Positions 1 to 8,153 of a stretch of 64,000 bases of DNA are shown in pieces. This DNA comes from Spirochaetota bacterium (GTDB lineage Bacteria; Spirochaetota; Brachyspiria; Brachyspirales; JACRPF01). Made by a program: the position numbers and the translations under genes. The stretch spans positions 1 through 64,000 of the forward strand of contig JACRPF010000019.1 in the NCBI GenBank assembly GCA_016214035.1, given 5' to 3'. Position 1 is the stretch's first letter. Each line of letters opens with the position of its first letter. The notes below the pieces were generated by a model that saw only the letters and a program-made list of their open reading frames with translations, did not search any database and had not been told where the DNA came from.

Positions 1-8
1 GGTATAAT

Positions 9-52
9 CCGGGAACATAGGTTACACTTTAGTCCGGGTACATGGGTTACAG
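9..52. repeat. Left terminal repeat of the IS (two tandem units)
   Basis: Two units of the form CCGGG-N-ACATRGGTTACA lie head to tail, joined by a TTTAGT linker. They match the reverse complement of the right end at 1274-1342. They are probable transposase binding sites. Confidence 0.75.
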
Positions 53-1240
53 AAATTTCTGCCTCCTTGATACTGCTGATACTCGTTCCATAATATCAAT
101 AATGCGATTCTTCTCGAGATCGAATCTTCCAAGCAGTACATCGTAGTAATAAACATTATATACATTTTCATCTATTTCTTCAAATCCGATTATCTCCTGA
201 ATCAATGTTTGGCTTACCGGTACACTTTTGTTTAAAAAGCGTATAGCGCCGTTATTGCTGACCCGGCGTAAGATGAATTGTGCAGGATACTGATACTGCG
301 GAGGATGTTTGTAATATTTTCTGACGGATAATGCATAGACGCTTCCCGGAGTATTGCCATGCAATGCTTCATGCGGACGAACATTATTGAACCGTTTAAC
401 GAACTGATTGAATATTTTCTGCTGCGCACAAAGATCATATGCAGGCGGGATAGTACATTCTTTTTTAAGGTCCCTGTGCATTCGTTCGTGCGTGCCATTC
501 TGCTGCGGGTTACCGGGTTCAATCAACTCTGGATACACACCTAATCGTATCCACCACGCGGATAGCCGTGATAGGCGAGCAATAGCTGTCGAGGCGAATG
601 GGATACCATTATCTGTTCGTATTCTTTCAGGAAGGCCGTATTTGATGAACATTTTCTCAAAAAACGCTCTTGTTCCATCCATTGAAATCGCAGCATGGGC
701 ATCGATGCCGAGGATTTTTCGTGAATACATGTCACAGATCGTCAGCGGATAGCAATATTCACCGTTTATCGTCTTAAATTCCCCTTTGTAGTCAGCGGTC
801 CAAATCTCATTACAGTGAGTTGCTGATGCTGCAGGACAGCCTGGATGCATTCGCTTCACTCGCCGCCGCCGCCGTTCTGATAGTCCTTCTCGTCTGAAAA
901 TATCAGCGACAGTCGATGGCGCAGGGAATTGGAGTTCTGGGTGCTTGCGTTTTAAACGAATAATGGCCTTTTTAGGTCCCCACGCAGGGAAGCGTTTTTT
1001 GAAATGTATGAGCAGTTCTTGTACTTTCTTATCTGTTTTATGGGGAATGTGCTTTGGAGCTTTCGATTGGTTTTTCAATGCCTCAATGCCGCGTGTAACA
1101 TACCGTTTCACCCACTTATAGCCGGTTTTCCTGCTGATGGAAAACTGCCTGCAGAGGCTGCTGAAATTAAACAGTTGCGTTTTGTATTCAGAAATGAATC
1201 GAATTCTTTGGTCCATAGTGTTTACAGTAATCCAGCTCAT
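47..1240 (-). CDS. IS481-family transposase (DDE integrase)
   Basis: This 397-residue protein catalyses movement of the surrounding insertion sequence. It has an N-terminal helix-turn-helix region (residues about 10-60, with the SISRKTGYKWVKRY helix) and an rve integrase core. The catalytic acidic residues are visible in WTADYKG, IRTDNG and the QQNGTHERMH block. The length is normal for the family and the frame is intact, so the element may be active. The start at 1240 is backed by a strong AGGAGG at 1247-1252; the internal Met nine codons later has no such site. It reads towards the left end of the window. Confidence 0.93.
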   Translation of the reverse strand: MSWITVNTMDQRIRFISEYKTQLFNFSSLCRQFSISRKTGYKWVKRYVTRGIEALKNQSKAPKHIPHKTDKKVQELLIHFKKRFPAWGPKKAIIRLKRKHPELQFPAPSTVADIFRREGLSERRRRRVKRMHPGCPAASATHCNEIWTADYKGEFKTINGEYCYPLTICDMYSRKILGIDAHAAISMDGTRAFFEKMFIKYGLPERIRTDNGIPFASTAIARLSRLSAWWIRLGVYPELIEPGNPQQNGTHERMHRDLKKECTIPPAYDLCAQQKIFNQFVKRFNNVRPHEALHGNTPGSVYALSVRKYYKHPPQYQYPAQFILRRVSNNGAIRFLNKSVPVSQTLIQEIIGFEEIDENVYNVYYYDVLLGRFDLEKNRIIDIMERVSAVSRRQKFL

Positions 1241-1273
1241 AATGATCCTCCTTTGATACCTATTGTATCAAAA

Positions 1274-1342
1274 GTGTTACCTATGTACCTGGACTAAACT
1301 GTAACCTATGTGCCCGGACTATGTGTTACCTATCTGCCCGAC
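1274..1342. repeat. Right terminal repeat of the IS (three tandem units)
   Basis: Read inward on the minus strand, three units (TCGGGCAGATAGGTAACAC, CCGGGCACATAGGTTACAG and CCAGGTACATAGGTAACAC) follow each other with a TAGT-type linker. They mirror the left end. The AGGAGG of the transposase lies just inside. Confidence 0.75.
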
Positions 1343-1363
1343 CGCTCATATATTATTCATATT

Positions 1364-1567
1364 TTACGCTAAGAAATATCTTATTATATAAATAATTATC
1401 GCCAATGGAATTGCTATTATTGCTCCTAATTTTGCTATTTTTGTATTTTCATATTTATCACGATTAAATAGTAATCCTCGAAGCCATATTATCATATATA
1501 CCACAAATGGTGATGATAAAATAATTATTATATGATAAAATCTTATTGAATTTATAAATTCTTTCAT
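1364..1567 (-). CDS. Possible small membrane protein
   Basis: This reading frame of 67 codons would give two hydrophobic helices (roughly residues 10-32 and 46-66) joined by a short charged loop (NRDKYENTK). That is a plausible two-helix membrane peptide. I recognise no family. No convincing Shine-Dalgarno sequence precedes the ATG, and AT-rich DNA readily yields hydrophobic frames by chance. It sits next to an insertion sequence and may be a remnant. Confidence 0.3.
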   Translation of the reverse strand: MKEFINSIRFYHIIIILSSPFVVYMIIWLRGLLFNRDKYENTKIAKLGAIIAIPLAIIIYIIRYFLA

Positions 1568-1828
1568 TTGTTTTTATACACTAAATTATTCTTATTCCTT
1601 ATATAATTCGGCCTAACAATTACTATGTTGAAACGGCAATTATACATATCTGTCCTCGACTGCATGACTTAAGTATAGTCCGCCCATTCATTTTGTCAAC
1701 AATCATAATAAGCCAGGTGTATTTCCCGATATACATATTAGAAAAGATTTCCATACAATCGGTTCAGCACATAATACATATCGTGATACCGTCGAAGATA
1801 TATCACATATTTGTTACGATATATTCAT

Positions 1829-2035
1829 GTTACCGGCGCTTTTGGGATTAAAATAGCATATTTGTTAATAGAATCCGCACGTTTTTAGTAAAAGTCACGG
1901 TTTTATTATTAAAATCAGCACGAAATAAACAAAAATCGGCATTTTCAATTGTAAAAGTGCCGGTTATATTACTAAAACCAGTACTTTTAAATATAAAAGT
2001 CGCAGCTTTTAATGAAAAATCTGTCAAATATACAA
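1829..2035. repeat. Degenerate tandem array, 20-21 bp period (array A)
   Basis: Units start near 1829, 1850, 1870, 1890, 1911, 1932, 1953, 1974, 1995 and 2015, so the period is 20-21 bp. Most begin AAAA, then carry a GC-rich core such as GTCGCAG, CCAGTAC, TCGGCA or GTGCCGG, then a T-rich half. Single units are only partly alike, but the phase holds over nine or ten copies. One frame shows Lys codons at exactly 21-nt steps (1891 to 2017), so a decayed heptapeptide-repeat frame is an alternative to a non-coding array. The last unit ends about 120 bases before the small gene at 2156. Confidence 0.7.
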
Positions 2036-2155
2036 TTAATATTTCTATTCCGCGATAATTATGCGCGCATGAACTAAATAATTCCAGAATTTCATATTTC
2101 TAAACTGATAATCTATGATTATACCTTGTAAAATACTTTTTTTAGGAGTTATTTC

Positions 2156-2302
2156 ATGCAGATCAACAACAAGTCGTTCAACACAAACGTCGAAACGCTC
2201 AAGAAACTGACCGAAGACACCAAAAATGAGACTGACAGGACGATATCCGGTTATTTGTCGATGCTCTACGGCTTTTTCGACAAGAAAAAACGCACATGGT
2301 AG
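2156..2302 (+). CDS. Small protein, 48 codons, unknown
   Basis: An ATG with an AGGAG site at 2143-2147 opens a 48-residue, charged, probably helical peptide (MQINNKSFNT... ending FFDKKKRTW). Codon use resembles real genes, unlike the AT-rich DNA upstream. A Rho-independent terminator follows at 2394-2433, so this looks like a complete one-gene transcript. I know no family. A six-A run at 2285-2290 just before the stop allows a -1 shift into a frame that stays open to 2364 and would add about 22 residues (GDFDFKIHHTTGKM...). The gene may therefore be a 70-residue protein broken by one base, or use a programmed shift. Confidence 0.55.
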   Translation: MQINNKSFNTNVETLKKLTEDTKNETDRTISGYLSMLYGFFDKKKRTW

Positions 2303-2393
2303 GTGATTTTGATTTCAAAATACATCACACCACGGGCAAAATGAAAAAAATCAAGACGGCATAACGGCAGCATATACGAATTTGTGAGCACAC

Positions 2394-2433
2394 CGGTACA
2401 CGGGCAATATCTATTTCCCGTGTACCGTTTTTT
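2394..2433 (+). terminator. Rho-independent terminator of the small gene
   Basis: A perfect 11-bp stem (CGGTACACGGG at 2394-2404 with CCCGTGTACCG at 2417-2427) closes a 12-base loop and is followed by six T. It lies about 30 bases after the extended frame of the small gene. Confidence 0.92.
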
Positions 2434-2470
2434 ATTTCTTCATACTTTTACAACCACGCGCGATCGTGAA

Positions 2471-2619
2471 GGGAAGAAAAGTCTTTCGAGAAATCGGCAA
2501 ATCTGTTTGAGCAACACAGTCGACCATCGGAGAAAAAACTGATGTTAGCCGGAGAAACAAGAAATAGTGATGCTCAGCAGGCGAGTTATTTGCCGATTTC
2601 GAGAAAGATTTTTCTTCCC
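2471..2619. repeat. Long imperfect inverted repeat, arms about 32 bp
   Basis: The left arm 2471-2502 (GGGAAGAAAAGTCTTTCGAG...) pairs with the right arm 2588-2619 with only a few mismatches, across an 85-base centre. It lies between the terminator of the small gene and the 3' end of ftsQ, which converge here. No T run follows either arm. It may be a non-autonomous mobile repeat or a large 3' hairpin. Confidence 0.75.
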
Positions 2620-2636
2620 GAACAACAACGCGCGAC

Positions 2637-3329
2637 CTACCGGATCACCGCATCCTTAAACCTCAAATCAATCGTCGACGCCTGCTCTTTGCTCTGCCTG
2701 AGCATCGCGATGAGCGCCTGCAGTTTGGTGAGACGTTCGATGCTGAGCGGACGCGCAAGGATGGCGGTAACCTTGAACTGCCGCGGATACACTAGAAACT
2801 CGTCGCCCGTAGAGACAATCTCGGACACCATGCCGTACAGCGCCGCATTGTTAGTCCGGAGCGCCGCAAGTGTAGAGAGTGTTTCGGTGAGCTCCGCGTC
2901 CTTGGTGCCGCCGTCGCCGGAGAATCTGCTTAACACCGGTAGATCGAGCGAACGGGCGTTGTCACGGATGATGAATCCGTCGCCCGATGCTTCCATGAGA
3001 CGCGTGCCGCGCTTCACCAGTGCAACCGCTTCGCGTTCGGTGACGGTTATTTCAATCGCATCGGGGAAACATCTTCGTACCCGTTTCACCACGAGAAGCG
3101 TATCCGTCTCAACACGCTTTTGTATGTCGCCGGTTGATATGGACAGCAGACTGTCGTCGGCCGATATGCCGCTTAACGCCACCACATCCTTCGCGTCAAC
3201 GGTTACCGTGCCGATGACCTCAACACGATTGATGAGAAACATCTTTGTACCCGCGGTGAAATACGCGACAATGCCGGCGATGACGAGCACGAGAAGTATG
3301 GCGAGCGAGATGCGGACGATGCGCCTCAT
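2637..3329 (-). CDS. ftsQ: Cell division protein FtsQ/DivIB
   Basis: FtsQ links the FtsB/FtsL pair to the septal synthesis machinery on the outer face of the inner membrane. This 230-residue protein has a short cytoplasmic start (MRRIVR), one membrane helix (about 7-26), a POTRA domain beginning INRVEVIGTVTVDAKDVVALSGI (about 33-100) and a beta domain with ALVKRGTRLMEASGDGFII. It is slightly short for the family. Its start overlaps the stop of the TPR gene upstream (ATGA), so translation is probably coupled. It is the last gene of the block, and no ftsA, ftsZ or mur gene is nearby, so it has left the usual division cluster. Confidence 0.85.
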   Translation of the reverse strand: MRRIVRISLAILLVLVIAGIVAYFTAGTKMFLINRVEVIGTVTVDAKDVVALSGISADDSLLSISTGDIQKRVETDTLLVVKRVRRCFPDAIEITVTEREAVALVKRGTRLMEASGDGFIIRDNARSLDLPVLSRFSGDGGTKDAELTETLSTLAALRTNNAALYGMVSEIVSTGDEFLVYPRQFKVTAILARPLSIERLTKLQALIAMLRQSKEQASTIDLRFKDAVIR

Positions 3330-4342
3330 GCACGGATATCCTTGACTATCGATATCGTATCGAGTATCGATGCCGAGAACCGGTCAAGCGCATCGGACAC
3401 CGGAAAGCGCGCCGTGAACGTGGCGTCAACCACCAGCTGGCCGTACGCATGCGTTGCGAGCCGGTGATACACCGTGCGGTCGTTGGTCACCGCTGTGAAT
3501 GACATTACCGAAACACGTTCCGCTCCGCGCCGTAGGACAGCGGCGGGAGTGTGAACCGTGACGCCGCGCATGCTTTTCACATAATCGTTGATATCGTCGA
3601 TAAGTTCTTCGTCTGAGGGATTTCCGGTGCGGCACGAGATGAACAGCACCGCTTTCGCGTCGGGCGCCGAGACCGTGATGACGCTGCCTTCGAGCTTCGA
3701 GCTCCAGTCCGCGGGTACGTTCACGGTGAAACGCGCGGGCGTCATGGGCAGCGGGATGAGCGAACCGTAACGCGGCGTATCGGACGCGCGTTCATGAAGC
3801 CGGGTGAGATATGAATCAACACGCTTGTCTTTGCTCTTAAGCTGTTTTGCTTTCGCGAACGCGGCAACCGCTTCGGCGTCGGCGCCGCTTTCCGCGCAGG
3901 CCACGCCGAGATTGACCCATGCGGTCGTGTCGGCGCTGTCAAATGAAAGCGCCTTGCGGTAGCGCTGCTTGGCGAGGTCGTAGTCCTTCGCAAGCGAGGC
4001 GATGATGCCGAGATTACCCCAGACGAATGCGTTCCTTTCATCGACGGCGAGCGCCTCCTGGAATTTCTCCTCGGCAAGCGTATGATTGCCGTCGGTAAGA
4101 TACAGCCAGCCGAGCGTCTCAAGCGCCTTTGAACTCCGGCGGTTGATGGTATAGGCGTCGCGCGCCGCAACGGTTGCCGCGGCGTAATCCTCCCGCTCGA
4201 TATACACATCGGCAAGCGCAAGATAGCCGTCAGCATCCTTCGCATGCTCGCGGATATAATCAAGCGCCGTTTTCTCCGCCGCGGCGATGTCGCCGTCGCG
4301 AAGGAGTTTGTCGATGACTTCGTCGATCATTGCTTTCCCCAC
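3326..4342 (-). CDS. TPR-repeat protein with C-terminal alpha/beta domain
   Basis: The 338-residue protein has four to five tetratricopeptide repeats (about residues 5-185), shown by patterns such as ALETLGWLYLTDGNHTLAEEKFQEAL and AFVWGNLGIIASLAKDYDLAKQRYRKAL. A separate domain follows (about 200-338), starting with PARFTVNVPADWSSKLEGSVITVSAPD; it resembles the lipoprotein-like domains that assess user-type secreted proteins, but I see no signal peptide. TPRs bind other proteins. Its position directly before ftsQ and overlapping the HAD gene suggests co-expression. The exact role is unknown. Confidence 0.8.
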   Translation of the reverse strand: MGKAMIDEVIDKLLRDGDIAAAEKTALDYIREHAKDADGYLALADVYIEREDYAAATVAARDAYTINRRSSKALETLGWLYLTDGNHTLAEEKFQEALAVDERNAFVWGNLGIIASLAKDYDLAKQRYRKALSFDSADTTAWVNLGVACAESGADAEAVAAFAKAKQLKSKDKRVDSYLTRLHERASDTPRYGSLIPLPMTPARFTVNVPADWSSKLEGSVITVSAPDAKAVLFISCRTGNPSDEELIDDINDYVKSMRGVTVHTPAAVLRRGAERVSVMSFTAVTNDRTVYHRLATHAYGQLVVDATFTARFPVSDALDRFSASILDTISIVKDIRA

Positions 4343-5019
4343 CGCACTGTCTCCCAGCCGTTTTTCAGCGCGGTATCGGCAAGTTTACGCTTCGGATTCA
4401 CGCACACCGCGTGTCCGGCAAATGACAGGAGCGGAATGTCCGATGCCGCGTCGCTGAATGCGATGGAATTCTTTCTGTCAACGGAATGACCGTACGGCTC
4501 GCAGCGGATGCGGTATACCTTTTCAATGCCGATGCAGTTCTGGCCGTACAGTTTTCCGGTGATGCGCCCCCCGTGCTGCCACAGAACGCTGCCGATGTAA
4601 TGATCGAAACCCAGATCATCCGCGATATGCGTGAGATAAAATTCGAACGATGCGCTCACGAGTATGAGCGTATACTTCTTTTTTTTCAGCTCGGCTATTC
4701 GCTGAAGCGCCTCGGGATAATAGAGGCGCTTTCCGTGTACGACGGCGGCAAGGAATTTCCGGCCGAGCACGTCGAGTGATGCTTCTGTTTCCCCCGTGAA
4801 GATGTGCGCCATCGCCCGTTTCATCCGCTCGCTGGAAATAATATGTGCGAAGAAAAGAATTGCCGCGGGAAGAAACAAGAGCACGCGGAATATCCTCGCG
4901 GGACGGCGCGAGATGTAGAATACCAGAAAATAGAACACCGTATCGAAACGCGTGATAGTGCTGTCAAGATCAAAAAACGCAGCGCGCATGAGCGGCTTAT
5001 TTTTTCTGCGCGTTTTCAT
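4327..5019 (-). CDS. HAD-superfamily (IB) phosphatase, SerB-like
   Basis: The protein has HAD motif I as FFDLDSTIT near residue 15, motif II in LILVSAS, and motif III/IV in AFSDAASDIPLLSFAGHAVCVNP near residues 185-208. The cap with a hydrophobic stretch (RIFRVLLFLPAAILFFAHI) is typical of HAD-IB hydrolases related to phosphoserine phosphatase and of phosphatases acting on lipid-linked or glycerol phosphates. The substrate cannot be named. At 230 residues it is of normal length. Its end overlaps the next gene by 16 bases. Confidence 0.85.
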   Translation of the reverse strand: MKTRRKNKPLMRAAFFDLDSTITRFDTVFYFLVFYISRRPARIFRVLLFLPAAILFFAHIISSERMKRAMAHIFTGETEASLDVLGRKFLAAVVHGKRLYYPEALQRIAELKKKKYTLILVSASFEFYLTHIADDLGFDHYIGSVLWQHGGRITGKLYGQNCIGIEKVYRIRCEPYGHSVDRKNSIAFSDAASDIPLLSFAGHAVCVNPKRKLADTALKNGWETVRWGKQ

Positions 5020-5938
5020 CCCGTGTCCTGATGAATTTTATGCGGTCACCCTTCAGCATCGGCACATCCTGCCTGACAATGCGGGCCACGGAGAAGCGTT
5101 CGGCTTTGACCTCGGTGATCTCTATCTCGCCAACAGCGATCTCGCGCTTGCCCAGCACCGCTCCGGTCTTAGAATCTTTGACTGCCTCACCGTCGCGGTA
5201 TACGGCGAAACGATAGCCCTCTTTAATGCCGCTGCCGAAACCGATATTCAGGTACACCGAAGACGGTTCCACCAGCATGACGGCCGCGTCAAGCGCCGTC
5301 TCGACAACCGGATACAGACGCTCTATCTGCGCCGTGCAGTCGGTCATGCAGCTCACCACCGCCTGGCCGATGAGCGTCTTCCGGAACACCTCGGAACCGA
5401 AGCGCGCGCGTTCAAGCCGTTCAAGGAGCGAACCGCTTTCGACATTCTCGCTTTGACTCGGCCCCCCGAGAAGCGTAAGTCCCACATCGAGACTCATGGC
5501 CCCGCCTTTCGCCTCGATAGTCTTCTGATCGCCGTCGGCAACACGCGTCACTTTAAGTGTAATGCGCGCGGAGGCGTTGTAATAGATGCCGCCCCCGAGA
5601 CCCGGGGAGATGATGCCGCCCCCGCGCAGCGAGAACTCGTTGATAAGCCCGCTCATGACAATCTGCGCGCCGTTCTCCCTGCCGAGGATGACCGCTTTGT
5701 CCCTGTCGTTCGTCGAGGTCGAGGAGTAGAATTTTGCCGGCAGTTTTTCGATGACCGTATACTTGCCGGTCTTGTTGAGGTCCTCCGCGATCATGGCGGT
5801 GATGCCGCTCGTGATATTCCAGCTCCCCGTGTAATCGGACGCGTTGAGCAGTTTCACAAGCACCACGGTCTGTCCCGCGAAAAGCGGCAGACAAATGAGC
5901 GCACTAACTGCGATGAGTGATGACAGCTTCATAGGCAC
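4997..5938 (-). CDS. CsgG/HfaB-like secreted protein
   Basis: This 313-residue protein has a signal peptide (KLSSLIAVSALICLPLFAGQ) and a CsgG-type fold: VVLVKLLNASDYTGSWNITSGITAMIAEDLNKTGKYTVIE, then a glycine-rich hairpin (RGGGIISPGLGGGIYYNASARITLKVTRV) that in CsgG forms the pore strands, and a C-terminal domain (about 225-305) like those of FlgT-type proteins. There is no lipobox Cys at the cleavage site, unlike E. coli CsgG. Family members sit in the periplasm or outer membrane and export amyloid or respond to stress. Its end overlaps the HAD gene by about 20 bases. No curli genes are nearby. Confidence 0.75.
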   Translation of the reverse strand: MPMKLSSLIAVSALICLPLFAGQTVVLVKLLNASDYTGSWNITSGITAMIAEDLNKTGKYTVIEKLPAKFYSSTSTNDRDKAVILGRENGAQIVMSGLINEFSLRGGGIISPGLGGGIYYNASARITLKVTRVADGDQKTIEAKGGAMSLDVGLTLLGGPSQSENVESGSLLERLERARFGSEVFRKTLIGQAVVSCMTDCTAQIERLYPVVETALDAAVMLVEPSSVYLNIGFGSGIKEGYRFAVYRDGEAVKDSKTGAVLGKREIAVGEIEITEVKAERFSVARIVRQDVPMLKGDRIKFIRTRDENAQKK

Positions 5939-5942
5939 GGCC

Positions 5943-6938
5943 TTAACGGTCGCCGTAACCCGACGGATGTTTGCGGTGCCATTCCCATGCGGTGGCGATG
6001 ATGGTCTTTACATCGTGATATTTCGGTTTCCAGCCGAGTTCTCTCCTGGCGCGGTCGCTTTCGGCGATGAGTTCCGCGGGATCGCCCGCGCGCCGTGCGA
6101 CAATGTCGGCCGGTATTTTGTGGCCGGTGACTTCGCGCGCGGTATTGATGATCTCTTTCACCGAGAACCCCACGCCGTTCCCGAGATTGCAGGTGATGCT
6201 GGGCTTGCCCGCGATGAGCCGGTCGACCGCGAGCACATGCGCCAGGGCGAGATCGGAGACATGGATGTAGTCGCGCACGCAGCTTCCGTCACGCGTGGGA
6301 TAGTCGTCACCGAATATTTTAATCGATGCGCGTTTGCCGAGCGGCACCTGCAGAATGAGCGGCACCAGATGCGATTCGGGACTGTGGTCCTCGCCGATGT
6401 GCCCGTTCGGATGCGCGCCGCATGCGTTGAAGTAGCGCAGCACCGATGACGTCATGCCGTAGGCCTCGCCGTACCATTTCAGTATCTTCTCGAATGACAG
6501 TTTTGTCTCGCCGTAGGGATTCACCGCGAGCGTCGGCGTGTCCTCGCTGATGGGTACCTTCTCCGGCTGTCCGTACACGGCCGCGGTTGACGAGAACACG
6601 AAGCGCTTCACGTTCGCCTCGAGCATCGTGTCCAGAAGCGCGATTCCCGCGACGATATTATTATTGTAATATTTCCTAGGGTTGGTGACGCTCTCGCCAA
6701 CTTCAATGTACGCGCAGAAGTGCATCACCGCTTCGATATCGTTCTCGCGGAACACTTTTTTGAGAAATTCTTTATCGCCGATATTGCCCTTGTAGAATTT
6801 TTTCGCAAGCACCGCACCCTGATGCCCGTACTCGAGCGAATCTACGATGACGACCTCTTTCCCCGCGTCGATGAGTTCCTGCACCGTATGCGAACCGATA
6901 TATCCGGCACCGCCGGCGACGAGAATTGCCATACGCAA
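5943..6938 (-). CDS. galE: UDP-glucose 4-epimerase
   Basis: GalE interconverts UDP-glucose and UDP-galactose using bound NAD. The Rossmann motif GGAGYIGSH is at residues 9-17, the catalytic SST/YxxxK pair is at 117-119 and Y142-K146 (NPYGETK), and the family block YFNACGAHPNGHIGEDH follows. At 331 residues it is full length. It supplies sugars for surface polysaccharide or feeds galactose into metabolism. It lies 4 bases before the CsgG-like gene in the same direction. Confidence 0.95.
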   Translation of the reverse strand: MRMAILVAGGAGYIGSHTVQELIDAGKEVVIVDSLEYGHQGAVLAKKFYKGNIGDKEFLKKVFRENDIEAVMHFCAYIEVGESVTNPRKYYNNNIVAGIALLDTMLEANVKRFVFSSTAAVYGQPEKVPISEDTPTLAVNPYGETKLSFEKILKWYGEAYGMTSSVLRYFNACGAHPNGHIGEDHSPESHLVPLILQVPLGKRASIKIFGDDYPTRDGSCVRDYIHVSDLALAHVLAVDRLIAGKPSITCNLGNGVGFSVKEIINTAREVTGHKIPADIVARRAGDPAELIAESDRARRELGWKPKYHDVKTIIATAWEWHRKHPSGYGDR

Positions 6939-6980
6939 GCTCCTTGTTGCATCAAAAACTATGCTAAATTATACGCAATT

Positions 6981-7445
6981 TCATGCTTTTGTCAAAAACC
7001 GGATGGCTTCATAACAGACGACAGCCACACTGTTCGCGAGATTATGCGACCGTATCTGCGCCGTCATAGGGATGTGCACGCCGTCGGAGCGGTATGCGGT
7101 GTGCACTGCGTCCGGCAGACCCGACGATTCGTTCCCGAACAGAAGCACATCGTCGGCACGATATTCCTTGTCCCAATACGTCGTGGGTGCGAATTTACTC
7201 ACGATGATGATGCGCCGTTTCCCGACGGCGGCAAGGAACGATTCGAATGTGGGTTCACGATGCAGAATAAGCTTGTCCCAGTAATCGAGTCCCGCGCGTT
7301 TAATCTCGCGGTCGCGGAGCAGAAATCCGCATTTCCCGATAAGATACAGATCGCTCCCCGTCCCCACGCACACACGTCCGATGTTGCCGGTATTCGCGGG
7401 AATTTCCGGCTGATAGAGGGCTATTGATATTGTGTGCGCTATCAT
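6981..7445 (-). CDS. trmL: tRNA (cytidine/uridine-34-2'-O)-methyltransferase TrmL
   Basis: TrmL methylates the ribose of the wobble base of leucine tRNAs. The 154-residue protein is a minimal SPOUT enzyme. It shows IALYQPEIPANTGNIGRVC at the start, LLFGNESSGLPD in the middle, and the knot-forming IPMTAQIRSHNLANSVAVVCYEA near the end. The start overlaps the stop of the upstream methyltransferase (ATGA), so the two are probably translationally coupled. Confidence 0.93.
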   Translation of the reverse strand: MIAHTISIALYQPEIPANTGNIGRVCVGTGSDLYLIGKCGFLLRDREIKRAGLDYWDKLILHREPTFESFLAAVGKRRIIIVSKFAPTTYWDKEYRADDVLLFGNESSGLPDAVHTAYRSDGVHIPMTAQIRSHNLANSVAVVCYEAIRFLTKA

Positions 7446-8119
7446 GCGCCGTTACTGTCTTTTTTCGGCTTCACCACGCAGGCGAATTGCTGATATTTCG
7501 TGTCGCTCAGTCGTCCGAACGTGATGAAGTTCCAGAAATAAAAATTGAACAGCTTCACCGGGTTGATGCCCTCGATACGCACGATGTCGAATCCGAGCGA
7601 GGTGAACATTTCCCTGATGCTGTGCAGGGTGAAAAACCGTATATGCGTTCTATCGAGGACGCCGTCATCGCAGTACTGCCACATACCGCGGACGAGATAC
7701 CGTTCCATAATATAATAGTGCCGCACATTCGGTATCGACGCGGTGAAAACGCCGCCCGGTGCGAGCTTCTGTTTCATCGCGGCAAGCATTGAATACGGAT
7801 CATAGAGATGCTCTATCACGTCGTTGAATACGATGCAGTCGAAGTACCCGTCGGGCAGGCGCGCAATGCCTTTTTGAATATCGGCGACAATGACACGGTT
7901 GAGCCGTTTCTTCGCGCGCTTCGCCGCTGCTGGATTGATCTCGATGCCCCACACTTCCGCACCCCGCTCCCGTTTGAGCGCAGAGCCGAAACCGCCTTCG
8001 CCGCATCCCGCATCGAGGATGCGTTTCGCTTCCGCCGGGACGAACCGCATCATCTCCGGTCGCGGCTGCGCAAAATATGCTTCGCCTTTTGTGTAGAACC
8101 GATCATGTGAATCCATCAC
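7442..8119 (-). CDS. Class I SAM-dependent methyltransferase
   Basis: The 225-residue protein has SAM motif I as ILDAGCGEGGFG (residues about 34-45), an acidic strand end in VWGIEINPAAAKRAK, and the FNDVIEHLYDPYSML block characteristic of the methyltransferase-11/23 group. The C-terminal part with DRTHIRFFTLHSIREMF is common in methyltransferases encoded near glycan genes. The substrate is unknown. The start may be either of two adjacent Met codons. Confidence 0.85.
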   Translation of the reverse strand: MMDSHDRFYTKGEAYFAQPRPEMMRFVPAEAKRILDAGCGEGGFGSALKRERGAEVWGIEINPAAAKRAKKRLNRVIVADIQKGIARLPDGYFDCIVFNDVIEHLYDPYSMLAAMKQKLAPGGVFTASIPNVRHYYIMERYLVRGMWQYCDDGVLDRTHIRFFTLHSIREMFTSLGFDIVRIEGINPVKLFNFYFWNFITFGRLSDTKYQQFACVVKPKKDSNGA

Positions 8120-8153
8120 GGGAACATCCTTTCCGAACCTTTTATCCGCACCC

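Larger units (their letters stand above)
1..1342 (-). mobile_element. IS481-type insertion sequence, left tip cut by window edge
   Basis: One transposase gene is flanked by imperfect inverted ends. Each end is built of tandem units of about 24 bp resembling CCGGGNACATAGGTTACA, two units on the left and three on the right. The right end is complete at about 1342. The left end opens in the middle of what would be its third, outermost unit, so the element probably starts a few bases before the window. No target duplication can be read because the left flank is missing. The AT-rich DNA to the right differs sharply from the GC-richer genome beyond 2640. Confidence 0.85.
1343..2155. other. AT-rich, gene-poor island next to the IS
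   Basis: About 810 bases of visibly AT-rich DNA lie between the IS and a small gene at 2156. They hold only a doubtful 67-codon membrane ORF (1364-1567) and a phased repeat array (1829-2035). I see no RNA gene or other gene in 1568-1828. The composition contrast suggests imported or degraded DNA. Confidence 0.7.

Noticed and set aside
1829..2035. Plasmid iterons or a replication origin
   Set aside because: The period fits, but no replication gene or DnaA boxes are seen nearby, so I report only the phased array.
1852..2058. Heptapeptide-repeat protein in array A
   Set aside because: The frame is open and Lys recurs every seven codons, but there is no start codon or ribosome site; I keep it as an alternative only.
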